DNA of 64,000 nucleotides from Lepturacanthus savala (GCA_030544235.1 CM060466.1:1104592-1168591), one strand, 5' to 3'. Positions 33,049-46,872 are shown, counted from the stretch's first letter. Notes: generated by a model not told the origin, from the letters alone. Program-made: numbers and translations.

Positions 33049-34656
33049 ATATGTAAATACAGAGACGTAGTGAAATAGTTATTCAGGTTTAAATTTAACT
33101 TGAAACCTGAATAAAACGTTGAAATGCAGGTTTTGCTGCAGCAGAGTCTGTTAGACATTATCAACACTCGACCCGCGATCAGGAGGCACTTTAGCTCAGG
33201 GGTCAGGAGGTCACCACATCAACCGTGCTGCAGCAAACACAAGAAGAGCTGAGTGTTTAGAGGGTGACAGACAGAATAGCTGCCTGGATTACACGCTCAG
33301 GATGGAAGTGTGTTTGCACTGGAGGCATCAAAGCACTTGGTGATGTTTTAGGATCCTGAGAGCTCCTCATTTTATTTACACCAGAGAGACAGTGGTGGAA
33401 AATCCTGCATCAATGCATCACATCCAAGACATAAACTGCATGAGAGAAGTCTCAGCTACAACATAGATAAAGTATTTTTATGTGTAATAAGCAGTATGAT
33501 ACATGTAAAAAGCTCAAATGGCACAAAATAGAGAGTTATAACCATATTTGGGCTAATAACTAATTATTCAAGTTGATATTCACTGTAAAACCAGATGGAA
33601 TTTTATTATTATTATTATTCTTTGCAATATTCTAGCTTTGCATTGCAGATAATTTAGCTTATTGTGGGTATTTTTCCTGCTGTTTGGCCTTTTTTAAGTT
33701 TTAAACAAAGACTTTTAATCTTTATTTGACTTTATTCTAACTGTATTTTCTCTATAACAGCAACATTAATAGATTCTGACTCTTCTGTAGTCACTGAACA
33801 TGCTGTAGATTTATTTTAAAACCAGCTTTAAGTCCAATAACCTTCCTGGTTGTAGAGATATTTGATATTTATTGTCATTTATAGAAGGAAAACTGAAAAA
33901 ATTGGAGCCAAACTAAACCAAATGTTGGTAAATCTCATCTCTCTGTAATTATTGACGTGTTGTAACTTTAACTTTTATCATTAATTATGCATCAGTTTAA
34001 AAACTCATGTCTGTTTTTCTACATGTTTCAGGACTCACTAATAAAATAGAATTTATTACAACAATGCACATTATACATGTTTTATCTATAGTAAAACACA
34101 AGTTTAGATGTTTTTTGTCACTATTCTAGCTTCATTTGCTCTGTCCCAGTAACATCTGAATGGATTCTGACTCTTTTTCCATATTTATTGTGTTTATTGT
34201 CTTTTCCAGCAGGAAATCTGACAAATTGACCTGGATCTTGTTAAATCAGAAATAGCATCTCATAGATAATCTTCCTTTGCTGCAGCCTCAGTTATTTCTG
34301 ATCAGAAACAGATTTCCACTGAATGAACTGCCAACACATCAGTCTTTGAGGGAAAGTGGTTTTTATTTCTATGTGAATATGTAAAACACTCAGCTGATGA
34401 CCTCTGGAGCTCTGTTTCCATCTGCTCTTTTATTTTTTTTCCCAGTGAACACAACAGTCTGTGTCATTGTGGAACTTTTCTCAACTCTCCTCGACCTGAA
34501 CGGAGCCGTTAGGTCACTGTGTGGATGTTGTAGGGAAAACAAATGAAATACAGTGTTGGTGAACATGTGTGTTGGTGATATGTTAAGGATTAAAATGATC
34601 TCTGTGGTTTATGTTCAGTCAACACAGGTCTGATCAGGACAGGATTTGACCTGTAG
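33049..34656. other. Intergenic, no recognised gene
   Basis: AT-rich unique DNA. No exon, RNA gene or mobile element is recognised. Confidence 0.5.
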
Positions 34657-34658
34657 TA

Positions 34659-35288
34659 ACGTATTTTCTGGACTATAAGTCGTGTTTTTTGGGCTGCGTC
34701 TTCTACTCTGCAGCGACTTATGTGTAAATTATTACCACATTATTACTGGTATATCATTTACATGTTATTTCCACACTAAACCTCCAGAGGGCGCTCTAGG
34801 CTGGTGTTGATAACTTCAACATTGTCGGTAACTTTTAACAACAACTGAGAAGAACTGAACAAAAACGTCAGCGAACAGAAAATCATAGTAGTAAAACATG
34901 ACGTCATCGACGTAGAAGAGGAAGCGCCGCATCTTCTACCTCCGGAGTTAGAGGAGTTGATGAAAAGTGACACCGAGGATGAAGATTTCATTGGGTTTTA
35001 GTGACACGGATGGTTTTGGTGAACTTCTTAGCATGTTATTGATGCTGTAGTTATGGGAATAACTCTTAATATGTTGTGTTAACATACCAGACACGTTCTC
35101 AGTTGGGTCATGTAACGTCGGCACCGTTCAGCCTGTTGTTGCCTCGATTCTAGTTTTAGTTTACATTTTAAATGTCTGTTCTTGGATTTTATCAAATAAA
35201 TTTCCCCCAAAAATGTGACTTATATATGTTTTTTCCTTCTTTATTATGTATTTTATGGCTGGTGCGACTTATAGTCCAGAAAATACGG
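34659..35288 (+). mobile_element. TA-flanked MITE with CGTATTTTCTGG ends, copy 3
   Basis: Bounded by TA (34657-34658 and 35289-35290); the plus-strand frame 34849-35001 ends in SDTEDEDFIGF and a stop as in the other copies. Its right flank (AATAACAATGACCTACTA) also matches the right flank of copy 2, so the two share more than the element itself. Confidence 0.82.
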
Positions 35289-35519
35289 TAAATAACAATG
35301 ACCTACTACGAAAATATTATTTCGGTCTGATTTGTTCTCTTATTAAGTTTAAAAGGTGGTGGCTCCATGCTACTGTTAGCTAGCATGCTGCTAGCATGCT
35401 CCGCTACGTGATGATGTAACCAGCAGCAAAACATAGAATCAAACTAACTAGATGCGTGACTGGATCAGAACACTGGATCGGCATCTTTCACCCATATCTG
35501 ATCCAGCTGATTGGAGATC

Positions 35520-35706
35520 AGAGCCGTCAACAGTCCAACAACCCAAAGATCATCAGTTTATTATTATAGAGACTAAAGAAACCAGGAAATAATCCGAGAA
35601 GAGAAGCTGGAACCAGAGAATTTAGACATTTTCTTCTTTAAAAATGACAATTGATTATTAAAATAGTTGGTTATTAATATATTATTTGGCAACGTTGCAG
35701 CTCTAA
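35520..35706. mobile_element. hAT-like MITE (GTTGCAGCTCTA), copy 2
   Basis: Contains CAACCCAAAGATCATCAGTT, GAGAAGCTGGAACCAGAGAA and the end AACGTTGCAGCTCTA. The left end is not sharp. Confidence 0.6.
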
Positions 35707-37503
35707 TACCATTTTTACAGTTTTTATCTGGTTTAACTAGTGTAAATTACCAAATTATAGCCCATGTGTATGTTTGCTTCACAGATCAGGTGATCAGGCT
35801 TCCTGAAAACAATCTGGACAAATATGGTAATTAACTCAAATGACTGTTGTATAACTTAAATATTCCAAAAGTGTCATTACAGAAGGTTTCCTCCATATTT
35901 TACAACATAAATGGATTTAAATGTGGGCACATCATCCTTGATTTTTCTCCTTTTGATAAATTAGCCTCAGTATTTTTTATTAGACTTTGGTTCGACCCAG
36001 TCAGGGGTTGACCCCTGACCTTCCAGTCCACTATTCATATTTCCTGTTGCGGTCCACGTCGTCCTGGACCACTTACAGAGGGGCAGCCGGGTTCAAACCG
36101 GTGTCAGCAGAACATCTGCTCTGCTGAAGCGGTGAAACGATGAATCCCCTCCGGCTTCACGGCCGACCTCCCTGAATACGAGCAAGTGGAAGTGAAGGAT
36201 CAATAAAGCAGCAGGTCGGTTATCGACGGCAGCAAAGGTCACGGAATCTGCAGATGGAAGGACCACGACCTACGGCCGCTTTATTTCTTCATATGAGATT
36301 TGGCTCGACTCTGCAGAAAATACCTTTAAATTCTGTCTCCCAGAAAGACGAGGGCTAGAGTTACATCCCCCTGACAACAACTCTACCAAAATATTCCTGT
36401 AACCTCCTGTAGGAATAACAAAGGCTGGAATAAAGAAGAAGGAGCTGAGATCTGAGGACAGAGATACAAAGGAGTGTTTTTAGGACAAACAGTATTGATG
36501 CATGTAGCTGGAGGAGATAAAACAACAAAAACAAACAAACCATCACAAATATTTCTTTTTACACCTCATTAGTTTATTTTATTAAACAGTGAAGACATGG
36601 AAAAAAGGCAGAACAGCACAAACCCAGGGGAAATAAATAAATCATGTAATACCAAGTTATAACCCCCCCCCCCCCCCCCCCCCTTATTCCTCAAAGTGGT
36701 TTGGTCCAGATGCTGTTTTCCAGTGGGCGGGGCTAGTAGCTAACGGCTAATTTTGACAGCTAGCTACTTGGAAGAAACCAACTAAACTAACATGTAGAAG
36801 CCAGTGAGTCGTTTATCATAACATTTGTTAAACGGTTTGATCGTTAAGATCAGACCTGATGATCTTTAACGAGCTCTAACGACGAGTTAAAGAAGAAGAG
36901 ACGCGTCGTCCAGGAAAGATTTTCATAGATGTTCTGAGTCATGATCAGATTAGATTCTGTAGAAATATAAACTACTATTGTTGGATTAGAACATGTTGAG
37001 GACTCAAACCTGCAAAGGACTGTTAAAGAAGATTAGTTTGGTCGTATAGTATTTTTGTTTCCCTCCAGATATTATTCTGTAAATGTTCATGTATGAGCTG
37101 TGATTTCTGCCTCTGGCTGTGTTGGACTGAATCAACGTTCCGCTGTTGGTCTCAGCAGTGATACCACACTCCATAGATCAACCTCTGCTGCAGTTTATCA
37201 CTGTCAGTAAATGTATTAACACACAACCAACACTTTGTTGTAGCAGCAGCATTAACCCATTCATTCCAGATGCAGCACCTTGATGGATTTATCCTCATTG
37301 TCACTATGAATGCAGCTGCAGTTGTTCTCTAAATGTTCCTAGTTGAATGTGTCATGTGACAGATGATGATGTGGATGATGTTGCTGTAGGATGAACTCCT
37401 GACTAACTAGGTCTAGATCATGGGGTTCTGCTTAGCTCTAGAGCTCTAGTCCTAGAAAAGACCCAGACATCAGGCTTCATCCATGCTGATATACAGACGG
37501 GGG
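35707..37503. other. Intergenic with a C run, no recognised gene
   Basis: Unique DNA with a 21-base C run at 36663-36683. A moderately G+C-rich part (36000-36300) has no coding frame. The run of C may be a polymerase-slippage or assembly weak point. Confidence 0.45.
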
Positions 37504-38372
37504 TTAATTAACCAGAGAAACTTGGTTGGAGCAACTTTACACACTTTATTTAAGTCCATTACTGCAGAACAGCTGATGTCTAAGTTGTTAACTAGTACTG
37601 GATAAATTGATATCTGTCTTTTTTGGCTCGTTGGGTAGTTAACCCTCCTGTTATGTTATGGGTCAAATTGACCCGTTTTAAAGTTTGAGGATCTAGAAAA
37701 GAGGTTGAAACTTCTTCATCTTCACCTTAATTAGTGTCATCAATGTATAAAATGAACATGTTTGATCCCTGCATGTTTATATCACATAGATACTGATCAG
37801 GTCAATTTGCTGCATCAAACTGGAGGAAAAAGAGTCAAAAATGTCTGAATATTTAAACTGTGAGACAAATTACACACACACACATACAAAAACTACATTT
37901 AATGTTCTATTTGAATGTTTTGTAAAACTATTGTCTTTATATGTTGGTCTTTGTGGTGAAACATGAAGAAATGTCCCATATTCTCCACTTTCCTGTGTTT
38001 TATAGTGAATTTTTCATCCCTAACCAGATTTGAAGCAGCAAAGATCATCTCAGTCTAGTTTTCCACTTCTTTTCTCCAGCTTCTTTCTAAGCCTCTCCTC
38101 CTCCTCTTTAAATGGCTGTGGGGGGTGTTGGTGGTGACTGTATAGTAGTGACATCACAACTTCACGGAAGTCATGACTGCTTGTTTTAAGGCTCAGTTTC
38201 TGAATACAGGCTGTGTATGTTTCTCTGTGGATTGAGTGTTTTTTAAACATGGGACAGTATTAATACACTCTCTGCTGTCATATATACAGGAAATATAAAT
38301 CTAGAAGGATTCATTGGAGTTAAACTCATTACATTTATAGAAACATGTACAAATGTCTGTTCTATAACTTTA
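37504..38372. mobile_element. Dispersed repeat family, longest copy, interrupted by another insertion
   Basis: Includes TCTAAGTTGTTAACTAGTAC (also at 48371, right after the 57-bp array), GAAGCAGCAAAGATCATCTC (also at 29451) and AAACATGGGACAGTATTAAT (inverted beside array A at 6756). Between about 37640 and 37975 it is interrupted by sequence starting TTAACCCTCCTGTTATG and GGGTCAAATTGACCCG, another TTAA-type MITE whose right end is not clear. It holds no 57-bp array itself. Confidence 0.65.
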
Positions 38373-38684
38373 GAACTGACGTAGAACCTCAAATAGAGAC
38401 AGATATATAATTATTTTATAGAAATACAGATGGATAAACATATATATATAGACAGGTAGATAGATATATTATTATTTTAGAATATCTTATATATAGATTA
38501 TTATGGCTGTTATTTTATAGATGGACAGACAGACATCTGCTCAGAAACCTCAGGTGTTAAGGACATTAATCCTGTGTTTTAGGTCCAAATGTTCATGGAA
38601 CCATGCTACAAATACCAAAGTGAAGCTTCTGCTATATGTTGAATTCTTGCTTCTTCTACATTTGTCTTTTTTACTGGTGTTTTT

Positions 38685-39000
38685 TTGCGTCTGACACACT
38701 CACAGCTGTACACACACTCCTTCCATCCGTGTTACGACCAAATCATTTCTGCATCACAAACTTTTACCTCCTTCCTGGCGACAAACCTCATAAAACGGAT
38801 CACCTCTGAGCGTCAGGACGGATCTTTCCGTTATCCTCCCCGACGAGCCGTTACACGAGTTCACGCCCGAGCCGCAATAATTTACCGCCTTCCGTTCGGC
38901 CCCGGCCGAGCCGAACAGGTTGGAGGAGCGACCTGTCGTCCAGGTGTTGGTCCGAACCCGTCCGTCACACGGCGGCCGAGCCCAGACTGAGTTATGGAAG
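38685..39000. other. G+C-rich and CpG-rich patch
   Basis: Around 38800-39000 the sequence is rich in CpG. A 101-codon frame runs through it but shows no domain. It may be regulatory; I cannot support a gene. Confidence 0.3.
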
Positions 39001-39147
39001 CAGAGGGAGTTTGGCCGGGCGCCAGCGCTGGCTGCACTGTTTATTTACGCTCCTGTTTCACTAGCTTTACTATTCATAAGTCGCTGCTAACGGCCTCTAT
39101 GGGACCAAATATTTATGTAAGTTAGACCTCTGGCCACTTGTGAGGAA

Positions 39148-39152
39148 ACACA

Positions 39153-39223
<71 letters not shown>
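39148..39223. repeat. (CA)n microsatellite
   Basis: CA run of about 75 bp with an early AAAC interruption. Confidence 0.95.
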
Positions 39224-39225
<2 letters not shown>

Positions 39226-39332
39226 ATCTGTTTTCACTTTCTTCCAGGAGCTATTTCTCATTATGAGTACGTGGCCCCAAAACACCTCAAAGCAGACAAG
39301 TGAGATTAGCTACTGATGAATAGCTTGAACAT

Positions 39333-39446
<114 letters not shown>

Positions 39447-39600
39447 TAAAGACATACAGTAAGTAAGATGCTCAGTGATGCAACACGCGTCCGCTGGGAC
39501 TAAACTGAAGAAGAGTGAAGTTCTGGTTCCTCTGAGTCCAGTTCACTCCTCTGGAAGAACCTGAAGAGTTCATGAGTCAAACTCAGCAACAGGAACTTCA

Positions 39601-39771
39601 CATTAAATGACGTTTACTGTTACACGAGTCTAAAGAAACCAGGAAGAATCAGGTTTGAGAAGCTGGAACCAGAGAATCTGGACATTTCCTTCTTAAAAAT
39701 GACGCCAGTAGTTTATGATTAATGTGATTAATTGATTAATCGTTGCATTAATCGTCTACTACCACTCTCAG
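39601..39771. mobile_element. hAT-like MITE, copy 3
   Basis: Carries GAGAAGCTGGAACCAGAGAA and TTAATTGATTAATCGTTGCA as in the other copies; ends are eroded. Confidence 0.55.
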
Positions 39772-40789
39772 TCTTTGCTGATTCAACCTCCAATCAGCTG
39801 AAACACACAGTTTATCACTTCTTTCTAAAACCTATATATTGATAAAGTAAATAATCAGCATTTTTTTAGGTTGCAGCCTAAATGCCTGACGTTGAATAAG
39901 CTTTTCTAAAAAATTGCAATAAAAGCGGCTGTGCTTTTTAGATTTTTGTTGTGATTACACAGTTTTTGTAATGAATTGAGTTTTTACTGAAACAAATCAA
40001 ATGTTCCATGTTCTGTGTATTTCTGGTCCTGTCAATGTTTTTTTAATAATGTAAACATGTAAATAAGGTGGGAGGTAGTTTGTCGACGTCGCCTTTGCAG
40101 GAAAGTCGCGGTTAGAATTGCGTCGCTGGGTCTGAATGTTATGGATCAGGTTCTGGTGAAGATTTGGTTTGGGTTCAAAGGGCAGCTTCTTTTAATTTAG
40201 GAAACCTTCATCATCAATAAAAACCACGTGGTTGAGGTTAGGACGTGGTTCATTAACAAGCTTCTTGTGGTTGGAAGTAGAAAATGTTAAAGTCTGAACC
40301 TCTACAGACCTCGTTGCTCTATAGATTTAGATCAAAATGAATTTTCAGTGTTTTTGTTTGCATTTTCAATTGGAAATTTAGTTTTTTCTATAAATAAGGA
40401 AAAGTAGTTAAATTATAAAACCTAAAGGTTTGGTTTCTTCTTCTTCTTTCATGATTTCTATGGGTTATTCTGCTGTAGATGGACATTTTCAACACTACTC
40501 TTCTACTACCGTCCACTGATTTATGAGATAAAATCTCATCATGATAGAAATGAATGTGGAACTCAGCTGTATGTGTCTGCTGTGTAGAGCGGCTGTGTTG
40601 GTTAATCTCCACCAGACCTGTCCTTTATAACCTTTATAACCTTTTAGAGCCCTTTATAATCCTCCAATAACCTCTGACCACAGCCTCTTTATGGTCTTAA
40701 TCATGATGGCTGGGGTCAATCCATTTAGCACCAATCTCTCATCCATCACTTCCTCTTTACTTCCTCTTTCACCTGAAGACATACAAATA

Positions 40790-41300
40790 AAAGCTTCAAC
40801 TTTATTTATAAAGCACATTAAAACAACCACTGCTGAAACAAAGTGCTGTATACACATTAGCGACATTTAGCAATTTCAATTCAAAGTATTGACTTTGTGA
40901 TGGTTTTAATGGGACTGTTGAAATTCAAGAGTCCATAACTACACCCAGATTTCTAGTTTGGTTTGTGGCTTTAACATCACTGAATGAAGCTGAATGATTA
41001 ATAATTCCTCTTTGGTTCCAGAATCGATTCCCTCAGTTTTATCGATGTTTATTTGGAGAATGTTTCCATCCAATCATTGATTTACTCAATGCTTTTACTG
41101 AGTGTTTCTACAGGATTAAAATCTTCTGGTGATATAATGATGTAAAAGTGTGTCGTCTGCATAATTATGGTCATTTGTTTTGTTTTATTTCATGATCTTA
41201 GCATATAAATGCTGAATGGTAGAGGCCCCAGAGTTGAACCTTGGGGGACCCCACATGTTATGTAGTTTTCTATGGACACAATCTATCGCCAGTTTAGTTT
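40790..41300 (-). pseudogene. LINE reverse transcriptase relic (L2/CR1/Rex1-like), 3' end
   Basis: Read on the minus strand it shows CGVPQGSTLGPLPFSIYML (about 41256-41199), the RT motif GVPQGS-LGPLLF, then NYADDTLL (about 41172-41149), the catalytic YADD box, then a frameshifted INIDKTEGIDSG block. The 3' end reads GTGCTTTATAAATAAAGTTG, typical of fish L2/CR1 tails. Stops and frameshifts make it non-functional, and the 5' part is missing. Confidence 0.8.
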
Positions 41301-44300
41301 AGTGCCAGTAAGCCCCGCCCAGTTCTTCAACCGAGATCCAGTAATTCAGGTTAAAAAGACAGTGAATAAAAAAGTCAGTTTATCATTATTATTATGTTTT
41401 AAACTACTGAAACAAGGCTTTTGGGTTGGTGATGATTTTAAATGATATAAAATTGGATCCTAAAGACCCAAAAGCAGCCATGATTTGTTCCACTCTCACA
41501 TGTCGTGTGGTTAAACGTCAGTTTGACTCAGCTGTACATACACATTCAGAATGAGGAAATTCCCACAGCACAAACAGTAGATCTCTCACTTTCCCTGATG
41601 TTTGCTTTAATCAGCCGAGTGTTTCAGTGATTAGCATTCAAATGCTGCTCTGGGATTATTCGGTATTCGCACCAGCTGCGCTAGCGATGAACGCTAGGAC
41701 TGTAGCATCAGTTTGGATGTGTGTGTGTGTGTGTGTGTGTGTCCAAAATGATTTATTCCATCTTCTCGCCGTGCCAAAAACAATTTGTCTTTTGATTATT
41801 TGACTGAAAACACTCGGCTGTTTCTGAAACTGCTCCAAGTTGGTTTAAGGATCATTTATTACATTAGCAAATTTGGACGAGAAGTATCCTGCTGTTTGAT
41901 TGAATAAAATATGTAAATAACACACAGCTAACGTTAGAACTGCTTCAAGACAACAACTGGACAAAGATGAGCATTTCTTTGCATGTTTGGACCTTGTTAT
42001 CTTCAAGACTGAATGAGGAACTGCAGTTAAAAGGACATCCAGTGGAAATGAACCCTCTGAAAACCTTTAGTCAGAGAAAACTCCCCCAGCTTGATTTACA
42101 CAGCAAACAGCTAACGCTGAAAAACAAATGTTAACATCTCTGTCACTGAGTCTGAGTTCAGACTGGATGTTGGGAGTCTTGTCATGTCTCCATCTCTGAG
42201 GATTAAGGGGTCTTGTTGGCTCTGGTCTCCTATAGACCACTATATTCTCCTTTTTTTTAAAGCCCAGTTTGCCAGGAGCTGCAATCCCTCCATCATGAAC
42301 CTCCTCTGTTGCTCTAATCTATGATTACCACTTCCCTGCCAGAGTCTCCCTGATAAAGAACTTAATAAAAACAAGCTTCGCCAGAAAAACTGCAGCAGAG
42401 CTTGAGGCGAAGGTTCTGGGAATTTTGAAATGTTCACTGGTGCATTATGTTATGTTAGGGTTTGTCAATTAAGAAAATGAAGCTGGAGGAGGAAAGCAGG
42501 CGAAAAAGGGGGAAAGAGGGATCGGTCAATAGTAGAGAATATCGCTGAGTATGTAGATATACGAGGCTGGCGTCGCTCCAGCAGCTCCTCACGTCTCCAC
42601 AAACGTCACAGCCAATTACCATTGGTGAGTTTATCTGGGTGAACTGACCACATATTGGGGAATCTTAAGTGTTTACCTTCTTTCTTGCCTGAGAAAATAT
42701 TCAAACTTAATAAAACAACATATTAACGGTGTCAGAAACGCAGGTTTCTGTAATAACTTCTGACACGTTTCCATAAACGTTTGACAAGACTTTTCCAGAC
42801 CGGTATCGTGTTTGATGTCCCATGAATCATCACGATGGAGGCGGAGGTGATAATGCTGGGAATTAGGATTGGTGTTAAGTAGAGGAAAGCCTATTTTTGG
42901 CCTTGTTAGCTTGTTAGCTTGCGTGTGTTGGATGTCGGCTGATAACACCGTGAAAAGATGCTAATAAAGTGCTTTTTAACAAAGTAAATCCTTTGAAGCT
43001 AACAGTTGCATCAATGCTGCCTTTGACGCGGTCGTATCGCAGGTAGAAGGTTTTTTATCCACCTTGGAACTCGTGCCTCGCAAATCCATATAGATCTAAT
43101 CTCAATATTTTACCAATTATTGATCATATATTGACGTTATTTGTTTCCCATAATGCTTTGTGAGAATCCTTTGACCAATCATAGGCCGATCCAGCTGGTA
43201 ATAACAGCTGCTGTCCTTCGTAACATCGAAGAATAATAGAAAAACAACAAAATGGAACTTTTTACACACAAAGAGTTATTGAATAAAACTCACTGTGATT
43301 GGTTCTGCGACTCTACATCATAGTAACCATAGCAACATCTGTGCTATGGTTGAATTAGATTAAATTGAATCACATTTATCTCACATCTGTGAGCTTCCAT
43401 TGAGAAAACGTTGCTGTTTTAGATCCAGCCTGGGTTTAATGGTGTTATATCATTATTGTTGTTACAGCTCTGATATCTGGAACATTTCATCACTTCTAAC
43501 AGTTCTCATTTCAAAAACACACTTACTTATTGAGGCTCATGTTTCCTGATTCTTCCATAAACATGTAACACATGTTGAGTGATTGAATTCACCACTTCAC
43601 TACACACAACAAGCAGCCAGAGCCCAGGTTGGTTCCTTCAGCATCACATTAACCCCGTGACTTCCCCACACAAAAAACCTTGGCTTCTATAGAAACTCCT
43701 CTATGGGATGTTGGTTTTGTGAAGTTTCCTGGCAAACCGCAAACAACACTCCTCCTCTGCCTCCTTTATTTTTACTTCAAACACACGGACAGCCGTCATT
43801 CAGAAACCCGCCTCGTTCCATTGGCTGACCCACAAAAGCCCAGAGAAGAGGGAGAGTTTTCATGCGTCTGCGTCGATGGTCGACCTTTTGAGCACCGGGC
43901 TGTGAATGAGCCTTCGCTGGAATTCCGTCGTTAAGAACATCTTGAACCACGCTGAAGTCTCACGAGGCCACGTCTATTCATCTGTCCTCTCTCCTCCTTT
44001 CTACATCACTAACCTTTATCTCGCACCTTTTCAGAAACGGACAAATCACAATCAAAGCCGCTCAGTTTCACCATGTGCGACGCACGCCTCGGCGCTGGCT
44101 TCAACATTCACTTGGTGGCAGCTTTTCCCGTCGTTTATATATATATAAATATAGGAAATGAGCTCTGTCACACATCTGCTGCTGCGTCTAGGAGACGTCT
44201 GCCTCGTACCTTTTGTAAAAAGCCAAAGAGCATCTCAGTAAAACCATTTAAGAGTGAAACCTGCTGTTTTTACACAGAAATCCCACTTATTTCTCCGTCT

Positions 44301-45682
44301 AGTCTTTCATTTGCCTGGTGAGTCTGGAAACCAGCATTTGGTCAGATTTACACAGAACAATACTTTCCTTCTTTTACTATATGGTTTTTTTTTCTTCCTT
44401 TAAAAGCCTCCCAATTAAAAGACAACAGAAGGAGGTATTTCTCCATGCGATGAGGCCAGTGTGGTCTATAGTTGTGTTTCCAGCAGGGACGTGTGGTGGT
44501 GAGGTTGTTTTTCTGTGCATTTTAAAATGCCTTCAAGATGACAAATGGAAAAATAGTCAGCGAATAGCATTTGTTCATGTTTTAGGCCTGAAAGCAGAAA
44601 GGAATCGTTAAAAAATGAATGATTTAGTTAAATTTGTTAAACACTACAATTCTTTTTATTTTATTCGTTATATTTTGCTTCTTTCTGCTCATTTATTTCA
44701 TTTTTCGGTTGAAGACTTTATTAGTTTATGATGAGTTTATGAATGAAAATGATGCAAAACCTGCAAATGAAATGAAACAGGAGCAAAGATGCAAAAGGAA
44801 AATGCTGCAAATATCAAAAATCCACACAAGGTTTTTCTTTATGTATGTATTTTACACACTTTACCTTCATCTTTTACATCTTTTATCATAGAACAGTTAT
44901 GTTGTTTTAATTGAATTATTTAACCATAGTTTTTACAGACAGGGGAGATGACAAGGAGAGAAAAAAGGGAGGAAAAAGTGCAGAAAGTGAGTGAATTTTC
45001 AGTGTTTGGGGTTTTCTCTGTTCTGTATTTGCAGCTTTTTTTGCTTCCCTCTTTGTTTCTGTGGCTGCAGCAGAGGTTTGTTTCTTCTGTTTTATGTTTT
45101 ATTTTTGGTTTTGCATCATTTTGTGTTCGTGTTGATTATTTTATTCATCGTTGATTCACAGGTCCATGAATCTAAACTGCTTTTGTTTCTCTGGTTTTAT
45201 CTTGATCTCCGTCTTTTTCCGCCTTCGCTCCAGACTCCAACTCCATTTAATTCCCTCCTGTGAGTGAGATTTATCCACAGTTTAAACAAACCGCCACATC
45301 AACTCATCACTTCATTAATAAACAGTTCACAGCTCAAACTGACCCTCAGGTTTTCTCCCGTTTTCTCAGGGCTGTCTGTCTTTCAATGTCTTTTTATTCA
45401 CTCGTTTCTATCAGCCAGGTTTATCTCCCTCCATCAGCTCTCTCTATTCTAGTCTGTAGTTATTCTATCAGCTCATCTGATGATGACTGATCATGATCCT
45501 GGAGGAGGGGGGGGGGGGGGGGGGGGCATATTTCTCTGAAAGTCACTGAGAAAACTGAAGATAAAATGAATGAAGCCTAAACGACCTGTTATTTTAGATT
45601 AAAAGCTGCACAAATGCATTGATGAAGTGCTTCTGGGTGAATATATTTTATATTATATTACATTTACCTGCCTGTTTATTTA

Positions 45683-45686
<4 letters not shown>
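41301..45686. other. Intergenic, no recognised gene
   Basis: About 4.4 kb of mostly unique DNA with a short TG run (41717-41741), a TA-like run near 44139 and a 20-base G run at 45507-45526. Frames of 80-97 codons occur but none shows a known domain, splice context or composition that argues for coding. Confidence 0.45.
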
Positions 45687-45781
<95 letters not shown>

Positions 45782-46775
45782 CTCTCTTCAAATTGATTGG
45801 CTACTCTCGTGCCTGTGAAAACCTTGGTGCTTTTTTGAAGGCGTGCCCTTATCGCAGGCTTATCGAATGTGTTTTAATTTTTAATCTGCCAGGAAACTCC
45901 ATTTTTTCCTGAAATCCTCTGTAACGTCTCCGTCCTTGTTCCTCCCCCTCGTTCATTCGTCTCTTCCCGTCGTTCTTCATCTGATCCGCGTTGCAGATCC
46001 AGATAAAGTGATAAAGTCCACAGCGCTGCGTCCTCTGACCCCCCTGCAGGTTGTAAAGCAGACCAGATGACTTCTGGACCAGAGTTATGGTCCACTTAGA
46101 GGGAGCGAAGGGTCAGGATCTGGGACACACACACAAGCATTTGAGGAAAGTGTTATTATGGGCTTGGCATGTGTTTACGGTGGATTTGGTTAATGGACGA
46201 CTGGATTACATCCTGACGGCTGAGGTGATGTTGTACCAGAGGCAGCTGTGTTTTCCATGTCCTCAGCAGAAACAAGTACACATGCATGATGAAATGTCCT
46301 GCAGAGACATTGATAATTCAAGATCAAGTAGCTCTGACACCTGGAATTTAGTGGAATTTAGTGGATGTTTCCCCCAAATCCCCACTTCAGTACAGTTTAA
46401 ATGAGTGATATCCTGATATAGTCTGTTTGAAGACTTATATTGTTGTTGTAGCCTGGTAGTAACTGTGTGCTGGAGTTGTTGTTGTTTTTAATTTAAAATC
46501 ATGTTTATTAATGTGTGTCTAACACAGTGTTCAGGTTAAGTTTCAGTAATTGCTGGAATCACATGAAGTTTCACTAAATAAAGTTAATATTATCGGCTGT
46601 TTTTAGTTTGAGTCTTGTGTCGAATGTTGAGTCACATTTTAGTTGATGAAATGTCGTTTTAGTCCAAAAACATCTAAAGTATTTTAGTTTTAGTTGGTAG
46701 TTAATTAAAACTGATAAATAAACAGGCAGGTAAATGTAATAGAATAAAATATATACTGACCCAGAAGCAGCTAAA
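45625..46775. repeat. Inverted pair of a short repeat beside the TG run
   Basis: The stretch 45625-45690 (TTACATTTACCTGCCTGTTT) is the reverse complement of 46713-46775 (AAACAGGCAGGTAAATGTAA), with CACCCAGAAGCA/TGACCCAGAAGC in both. Spacing is about 1 kb. Confidence 0.65.
45687..45780. repeat. (TG)n microsatellite
   Basis: Uninterrupted TG run of about 94 bp. Confidence 0.95.
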
Positions 46776-46871
46776 ATGAGGAATAACATGTTTTATCTCC
46801 TGTTTTTCTGTTTGTTTCAGGCATTTATTCAAACACTGGTGTATTAATTTAGTGCATTTAGTGATGGATGC

Positions 46872-46872
<1 letters not shown>

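Noticed and set aside
33185..33260. A-box-like TTTAGCTCAGGGGTCAG, possible tRNA or SINE
   Set aside because: No B box follows within the expected distance and no cloverleaf is evident.
36060..36120. tRNA-like B box (GGGTTCAAACCGG)
   Set aside because: No matching A box or acceptor stem lies upstream at tRNA spacing.
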